A DNA stretch of 64,000 nucleotides from JBBQDZ01 sp038237515. Its GTDB lineage: Bacteria > Actinomycetota > Thermoleophilia > Gaiellales > Gaiellaceae. Where the stretch lies: positions 80,615 to 144,614 of the forward strand of contig JBBRYP010000001.1 of assembly GCA_038237515.1 (NCBI GenBank). Reading direction: 5' to 3'. The position numbers and the translations under genes were made by a program. The notes under the pieces were generated by a model that ran no database searches, was not told the DNA's origin, and saw only the letters and a program-made list of their open reading frames with translations. This document shows, one piece after another, positions 9,314 to 18,078 of the stretch; the first letter of the stretch is position 1, and each line of letters opens with the position of its first letter.

Positions 9314-9550
9314 ATGTCCAAGGTCTGCTCCTCCTGCGGCAAGAAGCCATCCTTCGGCAACAACCGGTCGCACTCGATGGTGGCGACGAAGCGGCGCTTC
9401 GATCCCAACCTCCAGCGCGTCCGGGTGCTCGTCGACGGTGTCGCCCGCCGCGTCTACGTATGCACGCGCTGCCTCAAAGGCGGGCGCGTCCAGAAGTCGC
9501 CGAACGTGAAGTCGCCGAAAGCGCTTCCCAGCGCAGGCGGGCCCGGCTAG
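9314..9550 (+). CDS. rpmB: 50S ribosomal protein L28, zinc-binding form
   Basis: Large-subunit ribosomal protein L28. The 78-aa protein starts MSKVCSSCGKKPSFGNN and has a second Cys pair in YVCTRCLKGG, which together form a zinc-ribbon as in Cys-containing (zinc-dependent) L28 versions. The SHSMVATKRRFDPNLQRVRV core is canonical. The C-terminal 15 residues are a low-complexity Ser/Pro/Lys tail. It has its own TACACT box and a hairpin after the stop, so it may be transcribed alone between the riboflavin genes and the fakA-like gene, as rpmB often is. Confidence 0.95.
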   Translation: MSKVCSSCGKKPSFGNNRSHSMVATKRRFDPNLQRVRVLVDGVARRVYVCTRCLKGGRVQKSPNVKSPKALPSAGGPG

Positions 9551-9559
9551 TCCCTTCGG

Positions 9560-9590
9560 GAGAGCGCGGCGGCAAGGCCGCTCCGCTCTC
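9560..9590 (+). terminator. Hairpin after rpmB (terminator-like, no T tract)
   Basis: GAGAGC 9560-9565 pairs with GCTCTC 9585-9590. An inner GCGGC/GCCGC stem (9566-9570 with 9577-9581) closes a 6-nt loop. It starts 10 nt after the rpmB stop; the absence of a T run makes the efficiency uncertain. Confidence 0.55.
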
Positions 9591-9620
9591 GACGTGCTAG
9601 CCCGATCGCGTCGCGGGGCG

Positions 9621-9626
9621 TAAGGT
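9621..9626 (+). promoter_or_regulatory. -10 box of the fakA-like gene
   Basis: TAAGGT ends 6 nt before the ATG at 9633, with no Shine-Dalgarno sequence. Confidence 0.5.
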
Positions 9627-9632
9627 CTCCGG

Positions 9633-11222
9633 ATGGGCGATCTCGAGACGATGCGGGGCCTCGCGCAGGCCGCGCTCGCGGCGCTCGAGGCGGCACGGGA
9701 GCGGATCGACGATCTGAACGTCTACCCTGTGCCGGACGGCGACACGGGGACGAACATGACGCTGACCGCGCGCGCCGTGGTCGAGGCCATCGACGCCTCC
9801 GGCGCGCCCGACCGCGCCACCCTCGCCCGCGAATGCTCCCGCGCCGCACTCCTCGGCGCCCGTGGCAACTCCGGGGTCATCCTCTCCCAGGTCGTGCGAG
9901 GCGCCTCCGAGCGGCTCGGATCGACGGTAGGCACGCTGGACGCCCCTCTCCTCGCCAGGGCCTTTCGCGGTGCGAGCGACTCGGCCTGCGCGGCGGTGAG
10001 GGAACCGGCCGAGGGGACGATCCTGACGGTGGCCCGGGAGCTCGCCGAGGAGGCCGAGGCAGCCGATCCGACTCAGGGCCTCCCCGAGCTCGCGCTCGCG
10101 CTCGTGCAGCGGGGTGAGCGATCGCTGGCATCGACTACCGAGCTCCTGCCGGCCCTCCGCGACGCGGGGGTCGTCGACGCGGGCGCCGCAGGCCTCCTCG
10201 AGCTCGTGCGGGGCCTCGCGTCGGCCCTGCGCGGGGAGCCGCTCCCCGAGCTGGCGTCACTCGAGCTCGGGCCGGGGCTCGACGCGATTCACCGGGAACT
10301 CTCGCGCTATCGCTACTGCACCGGGTACGTGGTCGAGGGCGACGCCCTGGATGCCTCCGCGCTGGAGCTCGAGCTCGAGCCGCTCGGCGACTCGCTGCTG
10401 ATCGTGGGGGATCGCACCGCGCTCAAGGTGCACCTCCACACCGACGAGCCGGGTAGGGCGCTCGCCGCGGGGACGGCGGTCGGCGTGATCGACCGCGTCG
10501 AGATCGCCGACATGCATCGGCAGACGCTCGCGCGGGAGGAGCGGCTACTAGCTCGCGGCGCGTCCACGACTGCGGCTTGCGGCGTCATCGCGGTGGCCGC
10601 GGGCGAGGGCAACCGGCGGATCCTCGAGAGCCTCGGTGCCTCCTGCGTGGTCGAAGGGGGGCAGACCATGAACCCTTCCGCATCGGACCTCGTCGTGGCA
10701 GCCGAGCAGGCCGACGCCGCCGAGATCGTCCTGCTGCCGAACAACCCCAACGTGATCCTGACGGCCGAGCAGGCGGCCGGGCTCTCCTCGAAGCCGATCC
10801 GCGTCGTCCGGTCCGACTCCATCCAGCGAGGCGTCGCGGCGATGGTCGTCTTCGACGCCGACCGGGACGCAGCGACGAACGCGGAGGCGATGGCGGAGGC
10901 GATCGACGCCGTGGCGACCGGTGAGGTGACCGTCGCGTCCCGCGACGCGAAGCTGGACGGGATCTTCGTGCGGGAAGGCTCCTACCTCGGCCTCGCCGAG
11001 GGTCGGCCGGTGGCCTCCGGCGAGAGCTTCGAGCAGGTGACGAGGGCGGTCCTCGACCGCCTGCTCGCGCAGCCCCGCAGCATCGTCACCTTCCTCACCG
11101 GCGCCGATGAGCCGGAGCTCGGCGCTCTTCTCGCCCACCTGGCGGACCGCCACCCGCTCGTGGAGCTCGACGTCCAGGCAGGCGGCCAGCCGCACTACCC
11201 CGTCCTCATCTCGGCTGAGTGA
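9633..11222 (+). CDS. fakA: DAK2/DhaL-domain kinase, fatty acid kinase FakA-like
   Basis: FakA phosphorylates fatty acids held by a FakB (DegV) partner, yielding acyl-phosphate for the PlsX/PlsY membrane-lipid route. The N-terminal DhaL ATP-binding domain has LNVYPVPDGDTGTNM (Mg-ATP Asp cluster, about 28-42), LLGARGNSGVILSQ and VVDAGAAGLLEL. A middle domain (about 210-310, HLHTDEPG) and a C-terminal domain (LLPNNPNVILTAEQA, FLTGADEP) complete the 529-aa architecture of the family (about 550 aa). A DegV gene lies 430 nt downstream and plsX is in the same window. A receiver-only regulator overlaps the 3' end as GTGA. Substrate assignment is by family and context. Confidence 0.85.
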   Translation: MGDLETMRGLAQAALAALEAARERIDDLNVYPVPDGDTGTNMTLTARAVVEAIDASGAPDRATLARECSRAALLGARGNSGVILSQVVRGASERLGSTVGTLDAPLLARAFRGASDSACAAVREPAEGTILTVARELAEEAEAADPTQGLPELALALVQRGERSLASTTELLPALRDAGVVDAGAAGLLELVRGLASALRGEPLPELASLELGPGLDAIHRELSRYRYCTGYVVEGDALDASALELELEPLGDSLLIVGDRTALKVHLHTDEPGRALAAGTAVGVIDRVEIADMHRQTLAREERLLARGASTTAACGVIAVAAGEGNRRILESLGASCVVEGGQTMNPSASDLVVAAEQADAAEIVLLPNNPNVILTAEQAAGLSSKPIRVVRSDSIQRGVAAMVVFDADRDAATNAEAMAEAIDAVATGEVTVASRDAKLDGIFVREGSYLGLAEGRPVASGESFEQVTRAVLDRLLAQPRSIVTFLTGADEPELGALLAHLADRHPLVELDVQAGGQPHYPVLISAE

Positions 11223-11608
11223 GCGGTGGCGCGCCGATTCGCGTCGTCCTCGCCGAGGACAACGACATCTTCCGCGAATCGCTCGAGCTCCTCTTCGGGC
11301 TGCGGGACGACGTCGTCGTGGTCGCCTCGGTCTCCGACGGGTCCGACGCAGTCGCGGCCTGCCGCGGGGAGAATCCGGACGTGCTGCTCATGGACTACCG
11401 ACTCCCGGGGCTCGACGGCCTGCGCCTGAGCAGCGCGATGCGCAGGAGCTGCCCCGGCGTCGCGCTCGTCTGCCTGAGCGCCTCGGTGGAACCCCAGCAG
11501 GCGGCGGCACTGCTGGCCGCAGGCGCGATCGAGCTCCTGACGAAAGATCAGCCGCTCGACGAGATCGTCGCTGGGATCCACCGCGCCGCAGGCCGCGTCG
11601 CCGCATGA
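11219..11608 (+). CDS. Stand-alone response-regulator receiver between fakA and fakB
   Basis: A 129-aa CheY-like receiver without output domain. The fold is complete: acidic pair in VVLAEDNDIFRESL, phospho-acceptor Asp in LLMDYRLPGLDGL (about 60), Ser of the switch in VCLSAS (about 88), conserved Lys in LLTKDQPLDEIV (about 108), and a C-terminal helix IHRAAGRVA. It begins with GTG overlapping the fakA-like stop (GTGA) and ends 46 nt before the degV gene, so it sits inside a fatty-acid kinase operon. No histidine kinase is nearby. It may act by protein-protein contact on FakA or FakB, or be a regulator that lost its HTH domain; both are inference. Confidence 0.88.
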   Translation: MSGGAPIRVVLAEDNDIFRESLELLFGLRDDVVVVASVSDGSDAVAACRGENPDVLLMDYRLPGLDGLRLSSAMRRSCPGVALVCLSASVEPQQAAALLAAGAIELLTKDQPLDEIVAGIHRAAGRVAA

Positions 11609-11654
11609 GACGCCCCGTGTCCACCGGCCACGTCTGCGCCGGCGAGGCGCTCGC

Positions 11655-12521
11655 ATGAACCTCACGGCACAGAACGCGGCGATCGTCCTCGACTCGACCG
11701 CGGACTTCCCCGAGGCGCCAGAGCGGTTCGCGAACTGGCGGGTCGTGCCGCTCTACGTCCGCTTCGGCGACGAGAGCTATCGCGACTACGTCGAGCTCGG
11801 GCCGCACGAGTTCTACGCACGCCTCCGCGAGGCGGACGCTCTCCCGACCACCTCGCAGCCCACCCCGGCCGACTTCCTCGCGACCTACGAGCAGCTCTCC
11901 GGGTACGACCGCGTCTACTCCCTCCACATCTCGGGCCGGCTCTCGGGAACGGTCGAGAGCGCCCGGCGAGCGGCGCAGGAGCTCGGGGGGGACAGGGTGC
12001 GGATCGTCGACACGGGGACCGCCTCCGCGGGGATCGCCCTGCTCGGGTTGGCGCTGCAGCGGCGTCTGGAGGCCGGCACGACCGACGAGGCGCTGGAGGC
12101 GCTCGTCGCGCGCTACCGGCACGAGGCGCGCCTGCTCTTCACCGTCGAGACGCTCGAGTTCCTCGCCAAGGGCGGTCGCATCGGGCGGGCCAGCGCGATG
12201 GCGGGGCAGCTTCTCCACATCAAGCCGATCCTCACCATCTCGGACGGGGAGGTCGTTCCCCTCAAGCGCGTGCGCGGGAACCAGAAGGCCTTCCAGGAGT
12301 TCGTGCGCGAGTTCGAGGCCGGCTCGCGCCCCGGGCCGGGCCTGCGGGTCGGCATCGCGGCGGCGGACGCACCCGACCGCGAGCAGGCCCTTCGGGAGCT
12401 CGTGCGGCGCACGCGCCCGGAGGCGGAACTCGCGATCGTGACGAGCCTCGGCGCCGTGGTCGGCACGCACGCCGGCCCCGGGACGGTCGGGTTCTTCTGG
12501 TTCGACGACCGCGACCTCTAG
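11655..12521 (+). CDS. fakB: DegV family fatty-acid-binding protein, FakB-like
   Basis: DegV/FakB proteins bind one fatty acid and present its carboxylate to FakA. The 288-aa protein shows the two-domain EDD fold: AAIVLDSTADFPE at the N-terminus, TTSQPTPADFLATYEQL (about 72), HISGRLSGTVESARRAA (about 93-109), VDTGTASAGIALLG, and the domain-2 motif LEFLAKGGRIGRASA followed by HIKPILTISDGEV. It is third in the order fakA-receiver-degV, and recG follows after about 45 nt. The ATG 11655 gives an N-terminus slightly longer than usual (MNLTAQN). Confidence 0.88.
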   Translation: MNLTAQNAAIVLDSTADFPEAPERFANWRVVPLYVRFGDESYRDYVELGPHEFYARLREADALPTTSQPTPADFLATYEQLSGYDRVYSLHISGRLSGTVESARRAAQELGGDRVRIVDTGTASAGIALLGLALQRRLEAGTTDEALEALVARYRHEARLLFTVETLEFLAKGGRIGRASAMAGQLLHIKPILTISDGEVVPLKRVRGNQKAFQEFVREFEAGSRPGPGLRVGIAAADAPDREQALRELVRRTRPEAELAIVTSLGAVVGTHAGPGTVGFFWFDDRDL

Positions 12522-12551
12522 CCTCCCCGACTCGCCCGCCGAACCGGCTCC

Positions 12552-12557
12552 TATACT
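12552..12557 (+). promoter_or_regulatory. -10 box of recG
   Basis: TATACT, a near-consensus box, ends exactly 9 nt before CTG 12567, the same spacing as at def. This supports a leaderless recG beginning at CTG. Confidence 0.55.
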
Positions 12558-12566
12558 CGAAGCGCC

Positions 12567-14648
12567 CTGGCGAATCGGCGCGTACCGACGGGCTTCGCGA
12601 GCCCGGGGCCGGTCGAGGCCTGGCCGCCGCCGCGCGGGCGCCCGCGGCCGGAGCGGCTCGAGCTCCCGATCGACGTCCTGCCCGGAGTCGGCCCGCAGCT
12701 GAAGCGCCGGCTCGCGAAGCTCGGGCTCCTGACCGTTGGCGACCTGCTGTCCCATCGGCCGCGCGACTACCAGGTTGTGGTGGGGGAGACGGCGATCGCC
12801 GACCTCTTCGGCGAGACCGAGGCGGTGATCGCCGGCGAGGTGCGTCGCGTGACGCTGCGGCCGACGAGGCGGCGGCTGAGCGTCCTGAAGGTGGCGGTCG
12901 CCGACGCGACCGGCGAGGTGACCGCGATCTGGTTCAACCAGCCCTGGCTCGCCGCGAAGCTCGAGCCGGGGACGCGCGTCCGGCTCCGGGGGCAGCTCCG
13001 CAGGAACGAGTTCTCCGTTCGCTCCTACGACGTGGACGGCGGCTCGGCGACGGCCGACCTCGCCCCGGTCTATCCCGCGACCGAGGAGGTGACGCCGAAG
13101 CGCCTGCGAGAGCTCGTCGAGGCCGCGCTCGCCCACGCAGCCGACAGCGCCGACTCGCTGCCTGCCGCGCTGCGGGAGCGGGAGCGCCTGCCGCTCCGGG
13201 CCGATGCGCTCGTCGCGCTCCACCGGCCGCGAACCGCGGAAGAGGCCGAGCGCGGGCGCCGCCGGCTCGCCTTCGACGAGCTGCTCGCGCTGCAGCTGGG
13301 GCTCGCGCGCGCGCGGCGGGGGCGGGAAGAGGCGGCGGCGCCCGTGCTGGGCCGGGCCGGCCCGCTCGTGCGACGCTACCTCGAGTTGCTGCCGTTCGCG
13401 CTGACGCCCGATCAGGAGCGAGCGATTGCGGAGATCGACGCCGATCTCGATCGGCCGGTCCCGATGCAGCGCCTCCTCCAGGGAGACGTCGGCTCGGGGA
13501 AAACCGTCGTCGCGCTCTACGCGCTCCTACGGGCGGTCGAGGCGGGGCGGCAGGGAGCCTTCATGGCGCCCACGGAGACACTCGCGGAGCAGCACTTCCT
13601 GACGCTCGAGGGACTCTGCGGCGCGCTCGGGGTCTCGTGCGCGCTGCTCACGAGCTCGACCGGCAAGCGCGACCGCTCCCGTGTCGCCGGCGCGTCCATC
13701 GTCACCGGCACCCACGCCCTGATCCAGGAGGGCGCCGGCCTGCAGGACCTGGCGCTCGCGGTGGTCGACGAGCAGCACCGGTTCGGCGTCGAGCAGCGCG
13801 GTGCGCTCGCCGCGGGACGCACCCGGCTGCCCCATGTCCTGCACATGACCGCAACGCCGATTCCGAGGACGCTCGCGCTGACCCTCTACGGCGATCTCCA
13901 CGTCACCGAGATCGCGCACCCGCCCGCCTCCAGAAAACCGATCGTCACGGCCTGGGTGACCGCCGAACGCTCGGCCGAGGCCTACCGCCGCCTGCGCAAG
14001 CACCTCGACGCAGGGCGCCAGGCCTACGTGGTCTGCCCGCTGATCGAGGAGTCGGAGGCCTCGCTGGCGCGCGCCGCGGAGGCCGAGGCCGAGCGCCTGC
14101 GCCGCGCCGAGCTGCGCGGCTACCGCGTCGGGCTCCTGCACGGACGGCTCCGACCGCAGGAACGGCGCGAGCTGATGGCGCACTTCAAGGCCGGCGAGCT
14201 GGACGTCCTCGTCGCGACCACCGTGATCGAGGTCGGAGTGGACGTTCCAAACGCCACGATCATGATCGTGCAGGAGGCGGACCGCTTCGGCCTCGCGCAG
14301 CTGCACCAGCTGCGCGGCCGCGTTGGCCGCGGTGCCGAGCAGTCGTACACGCTGCTCGTCTCGCGCCCGAAGGCGGAGCTGACGGAGAACGCCGTGGCGC
14401 GCCTCGAGGCCTTGGTGCGCACGACGGACGGCTTCGAGCTCGCCGAGGTCGACCTCGAGCTCCGGGGCGAGGGGCAGCTCCTGGGGACGCGTCAGTCGGG
14501 GCTGTCGGATCTGCGCTTCACCCGCCTGCGGACCGACCGGCCGCTGCTGGAGGCCGCACGGGTTGCGGCCGCCGGCCTCGTCGACCACGTGGGGCCGCTG
14601 AACGACGAGGTCGAGCGTCTCTTCGCGGGCGGGAAGGCGGAGGCCTAG
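12567..14648 (+). CDS. recG: ATP-dependent DNA helicase RecG, probable CTG start
   Basis: Branch-migration helicase that regresses stalled forks. The N-terminal wedge region contains LPGVGPQLKRRLAKLGLLTVGDLLSHRPRDY, which lies upstream of the first ordinary start codon (GTG 12777). Between the degV stop at 12521 and this motif the frame has no ATG, GTG or TTG; CTG 12567, 9 nt after a TATACT box, is the best candidate and gives 693 aa, the usual length. Downstream are the OB fold, Walker A GDVGSGKTVVA, DEQHRFGVEQR (DExH), MTATPIPRTLALTLYGDL, and motifs IV-VI (VIEVGVDVPNATIM, QLRGRVGRG). The TAG stop is part of the rsmD -10 box. Confidence 0.92.
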   Translation: MANRRVPTGFASPGPVEAWPPPRGRPRPERLELPIDVLPGVGPQLKRRLAKLGLLTVGDLLSHRPRDYQVVVGETAIADLFGETEAVIAGEVRRVTLRPTRRRLSVLKVAVADATGEVTAIWFNQPWLAAKLEPGTRVRLRGQLRRNEFSVRSYDVDGGSATADLAPVYPATEEVTPKRLRELVEAALAHAADSADSLPAALRERERLPLRADALVALHRPRTAEEAERGRRRLAFDELLALQLGLARARRGREEAAAPVLGRAGPLVRRYLELLPFALTPDQERAIAEIDADLDRPVPMQRLLQGDVGSGKTVVALYALLRAVEAGRQGAFMAPTETLAEQHFLTLEGLCGALGVSCALLTSSTGKRDRSRVAGASIVTGTHALIQEGAGLQDLALAVVDEQHRFGVEQRGALAAGRTRLPHVLHMTATPIPRTLALTLYGDLHVTEIAHPPASRKPIVTAWVTAERSAEAYRRLRKHLDAGRQAYVVCPLIEESEASLARAAEAEAERLRRAELRGYRVGLLHGRLRPQERRELMAHFKAGELDVLVATTVIEVGVDVPNATIMIVQEADRFGLAQLHQLRGRVGRGAEQSYTLLVSRPKAELTENAVARLEALVRTTDGFELAEVDLELRGEGQLLGTRQSGLSDLRFTRLRTDRPLLEAARVAAAGLVDHVGPLNDEVERLFAGGKAEA

Positions 14649-14651
14649 CCT
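14646..14651 (+). promoter_or_regulatory. -10 box of rsmD overlapping the recG stop
   Basis: TAGCCT, beginning with the recG stop codon, ends 6 nt before the GTG of rsmD. Confidence 0.5.
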
Positions 14652-14657
14652 GCCGCG

Positions 14658-15190
14658 GTGCGGATCATCGCCGGCAGCCGGAAGGGCCACCGCATCGAGG
14701 CGCCGCGAGGGCGTGTCACGCGGCCGACGGGGGATTGGGTGCGCGAGGCCGCGTTCAACCTGATCGGCCCGGTCCATGGTGCCTCCGTCCTCGACCTCTT
14801 CGCCGGCTCCGGTGCGATGGGCCTCGAGGCGCTCTCCCGCGGGGCGGAGAGCGCCGTCTTCGTCGAGGCCGATCGGGAGGCCTGCCGCACGATCGGTCGG
14901 AACCTCGAGAAGCTTCGCCTGGCGGGGGCAACCGTGCTCTGCGCCGACGCGGTGCGCACTCTCGCGGCAGAGGGCGCGGCGGGCAGGCGGTACGATCTCG
15001 TCCTCGTCGACCCGCCCTACCGTCTGTTCTCGGACCTGCAAACGACGCTCGCCTCCTCCCTCGCCGCGGTGCTAGCTCCGGGCGCCCTCCTCGTCGTCGA
15101 GACGGAGGCGCGCGAGGAGCCGGAGCTGTCGATCCCGATGCGCACCACCCGGAGGTACGGCTCGTCCCGGTTGACGGTCTTCCTCTCGCC

Positions 15191-15194
<4 letters not shown>
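14658..15194 (+). CDS. rsmD: 16S rRNA (guanine966-N2)-methyltransferase RsmD
   Basis: Methylates G966 of 16S rRNA using SAM. The N-terminus RIIAGSRKGHRIEAPRG and VTRPTGDWVREAAFN are diagnostic, followed by SAM motif VLDLFAGSGAMGLEALSRGA, VFVEADREA, and the catalytic N-methyltransferase motif VDPPY (about 114). The 178-aa length is normal. The last codons overlap coaD as ATGA, the usual rsmD-coaD pairing in bacteria. Confidence 0.95.
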
Positions 15195-15721
<527 letters not shown>

Positions 15722-15733
15722 ACTTGGAGAGAT

Positions 15734-16243
15734 ATGGACGTCCTCGTTCTCATCGACAAGCTCGACGACCTCGTGCACAACGCGAAGGCGGTGCCGCTCA
15801 CCGACCAGGTGCGCATCGACCGCGAGGAGATCTACGACATCCTCGACCAGATGCGCGCCACGATCCCCGAGGAGATCAAGCAGGCCCGCTGGATCGTCAA
15901 GGAGCGCCAGGAGATGCTCGCGGAGGCCAAGCGAGAGTGCGACCGCCTCCTCGGAGAGGCGCGGGAGCAGGCGGTTCGCGAGGCCTCGCAGACCGAGATC
16001 GTCAAGCTCGCCGAACGGCAGGCGCAGGAGATCGTCGAAGATTCGAGGCGGACCGCGCGGGAGACGCGGCTGGAGATGGAGGACTGGGCGGACGGGATTC
16101 TCTCGACGCTCGAGGTCAACCTCGACAAGTTCCTGAACGCCGTCAAGCGCGGCCGCGAGCGCCTGCACGAGCGCTCGCAGGAGTCGGTGATCGCCGGCGT
16201 CGGAGTGGGCGTCGACGGCGACGAGCAGCAGGCCGCCTACTAG
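15734..16243 (+). CDS. SepIVA-like septal coiled-coil protein (short form)
   Basis: A 169-aa coiled-coil protein whose N-terminus (LIDKLDDLVHNAKAVPLTD, then IYDILDQMRATIPEEIKQA) and C-terminus (LEVNLDKFLNAVKRGRERL) match the ends of mycobacterial SepIVA, a DivIVA-like regulator of septation and polar growth. SepIVA is about 240 aa; here the central heptad region (about 55-125) is much shorter. In mycobacteria sepIVA lies in the rnc-smc neighbourhood, not far from coaD, so context agrees. The family call is from recalled sequence similarity and could instead be a general F0F1 b-like coiled coil. The stop is followed by a strong hairpin. Confidence 0.72.
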   Translation: MDVLVLIDKLDDLVHNAKAVPLTDQVRIDREEIYDILDQMRATIPEEIKQARWIVKERQEMLAEAKRECDRLLGEAREQAVREASQTEIVKLAERQAQEIVEDSRRTARETRLEMEDWADGILSTLEVNLDKFLNAVKRGRERLHERSQESVIAGVGVGVDGDEQQAAY

Positions 16244-16247
16244 CGCA

Positions 16248-16280
16248 GGGGAGCCCACGCGTCCTTCGTGGGGCGCTCCC
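16248..16280 (+). terminator. Hairpin between the SepIVA-like gene and the phosphoesterase
   Basis: GGGAGC 16249-16254 pairs with GCTCCC 16275-16280 and CCACG 16255-16259 with CGTGG 16267-16271. It lies 5 nt after one stop codon and immediately before the TTG start of the next gene. There is no T tract. Confidence 0.45.
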
Positions 16281-17021
16281 TTGACGCGCGTTGCCGCCCT
16301 CTACGACGTTCACGGCAACCTGCCGGCGCTCGAGTCGGCGCTCGCCGACGTCGAGCGAGACGGCCCCGACCTCGTCGTCTTCGGCGGCGACGTCGCCTCA
16401 GGCCCGTTTCCCGCGGAGTGCGTCGAGCTTCTCGCGAGCCTCCGCGGCCGCGCGAGCTTCCTCGCCGGGAACGTCGAACGGGCGCTCCTGGGCGACGATG
16501 CAGCCGTCCCGGAGCACGTCCGCGAGGACATCGCTCGAACGCGAAGGCTTCTCAGCGAGCAGCAGCTCTCGTTCGTGCGCTCGTGGGAGACGGCCGTATC
16601 GCTAGAGGTCCAGGGACTCGGCACGGTGCTGTTCTGTCACGGCCTGCCGCCGGGCGACGAGGCGGTGGTGACCGAGGCGACGCCCGATGCTGTTGTCGCG
16701 GAGTTCCTCGACGGCCTCGAGGCGGGGACGGTCGTCGTCGGCCACACGCACATGCACTTCGAGCGCACGGTGGGCGGGGTGCGCGTCGTCAACGCCGGCT
16801 CCATCGGCATGCCGTACGCCGACGCACCGGGCGCTTACTGGGCCTCGCTCGGGCCGCGCGTCGAGCTCCGGCGGACCGATTACGACCTCGAGCGGGCCGC
16901 CGAGCTCACCCGGGCTACCGACTGGTCCGGCGCCGCCGAGTTCGCGGCGGAGAACATCCTCACCGTGCCGAGCGCCGAGGAGGCGACGGAGGTCTTCGAG
17001 CGGCGGGCCGGGCGCAGGTAG
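16281..17021 (+). CDS. Calcineurin-like metallophosphoesterase (YfcE/MJ0936 type)
   Basis: Two-metal phosphodiesterase fold of 246 aa. Metal-ligand motifs appear in order: ALYDVHGNLPALESAL (DxH, about 8), VVFGGDVASG (GDxx), FLAGNVERA (GN), LFCHGLPPG (H), VVVGHTHMHF (GHTH, about 153) and VVNAGSIGMP. It is the small MJ0936/YfcE class with a C-terminal helical tail; the physiological substrate is unknown. TTG 16281 is required to keep the first beta strand (TRVAALYDVHGN). The start codon abuts a hairpin and lacks a ribosome-binding site. Confidence 0.88.
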   Translation: MTRVAALYDVHGNLPALESALADVERDGPDLVVFGGDVASGPFPAECVELLASLRGRASFLAGNVERALLGDDAAVPEHVREDIARTRRLLSEQQLSFVRSWETAVSLEVQGLGTVLFCHGLPPGDEAVVTEATPDAVVAEFLDGLEAGTVVVGHTHMHFERTVGGVRVVNAGSIGMPYADAPGAYWASLGPRVELRRTDYDLERAAELTRATDWSGAAEFAAENILTVPSAEEATEVFERRAGRR

Positions 17022-17117
17022 CCGAGCGGGAGCCGGCGCCGGCGGCATGAACTCACGCGCGCCGACGTTTGCTCGTTCTCGGATGGCGATGACCGCGATC
17101 TGCACCGGCCCGGCACG

Positions 17118-18056
17118 GTGAGGCCGGACGGGCCGAGCCGCGCGCGCGTCTGGACGGCTCTCGCCGCCGTCTACGTCCTCTGGGGCTCGACCTACCTCGG
17201 GATCCTGATCGCAATTCGCTCGATCCCGATCCTCCTGCTCGGCGCCGGGCGCTTCCTCGTCGCCGGCCTGCTCCTCTATGTCTGGTCGATTCGCCGCGGT
17301 GACCGCAGCGACCGGCCGGGAGTCAAGGCCTGGGCGGCGGCGGCCGTACTCGGCACGATCATGCTCGCCGTCGGAAACCCCGCAATCGCATGGTCGGAGA
17401 AGCGCATCCCGAGCGGGGTCAGCGCGCTCGTGATCGGGACCGTGCCTCTCTGGATGGCCCTCTTCGACCGTCTGGCCTACGGCCGGCGCCTCACCCGAGT
17501 TGCCGTCCTCGGCCTGATCGTCGGCTTCGGCGGCGTGGCAATCCTCGCAGGCCCGGGCAAGGGCAGGGTCGACGCGGCCTCCGTGGTCGTGCTCGTCCTC
17601 GCGTCGCTCTCCTGGGCGGTCGCCTCGCTCTGGTCGCGGCACGCGCCGGCCCCGGCCCGTCCGCTCGTCGGCGCCTCGATGCAGATGATCTGCGCGGGCG
17701 TCGTGCTCCTGGTCGCGTCTGCCGCGATCGGAGAGCCGTCGCGTGTCCATCACCTGTCGGCGGAGTCGCTGGCGGCGCTCGTGTACCTCGTCGTAGCCGG
17801 TTCCCTCGTCGGCTTCACGGCCTACGTCTGGCTCCTCCGTTCGACGCCGACGACACTCGTCTCGACCTATGCCTACGTGAACCCTGTCGTCGCCGTCTTT
17901 CTCGGCTGGCTCTTCGAGAGCGAGCCCATCGGCTACCGGACGGGGATCGCGGGCGCGATGATCGTCGCGGCAGTCGCCCTGATCGTGAGCGCGAGGCCCG
18001 CGACCGGGCGCAGGGCAGCGCCGGCTCCCGCCGCGGCGCCGGCGCGGGCTCGCTGA
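17118..18056 (+). CDS. EamA/DMT-family transporter
   Basis: Inner-membrane drug/metabolite transporter of 312 aa with about ten hydrophobic helices arranged as two EamA repeats. The first starts ALAAVYVLWGSTYLGILIAI, and the second is near VVVLVLASLSWAVASLWSRH. The motif GVSALVIGTVPLWMAL at the end of repeat 1 and PTTLVSTYAYVNPVVAVFLG in repeat 2 are typical of the RhaT/EamA group. Substrate cannot be told. The Ala/Pro-rich tail is cytoplasmic. The start is GTG 17118; no clear TANNNT box is seen just upstream. Confidence 0.88.
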   Translation: MRPDGPSRARVWTALAAVYVLWGSTYLGILIAIRSIPILLLGAGRFLVAGLLLYVWSIRRGDRSDRPGVKAWAAAAVLGTIMLAVGNPAIAWSEKRIPSGVSALVIGTVPLWMALFDRLAYGRRLTRVAVLGLIVGFGGVAILAGPGKGRVDAASVVVLVLASLSWAVASLWSRHAPAPARPLVGASMQMICAGVVLLVASAAIGEPSRVHHLSAESLAALVYLVVAGSLVGFTAYVWLLRSTPTTLVSTYAYVNPVVAVFLGWLFESEPIGYRTGIAGAMIVAAVALIVSARPATGRRAAPAPAAAPARAR

Positions 18057-18065
18057 GCCGCGAGC

Positions 18066-18071
18066 TACCCT
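18066..18071 (+). promoter_or_regulatory. -10 box of yceD
   Basis: TACCCT ends 7 nt before the GTG at 18079, no Shine-Dalgarno sequence. Confidence 0.5.
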
Positions 18072-18078
18072 CGGCCCA

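Noticed and set aside
11388..13223. Minus-strand open frame of 611 aa opposite degV and recG
   Set aside because: It lies opposite two well-supported genes, is rich in Arg and Pro as expected for GC-rich antisense frames, and has no domain.
12777..14648. recG starting at GTG 12777
   Set aside because: It would remove the conserved LPGVGPQLKRRLAKLG segment that is in frame just upstream.
13637..15190. Long plus-strand frame running through recG and rsmD into coaD
   Set aside because: Only the last 176 codons (coaD) match a family; the upstream part is a shadow of recG and rsmD.
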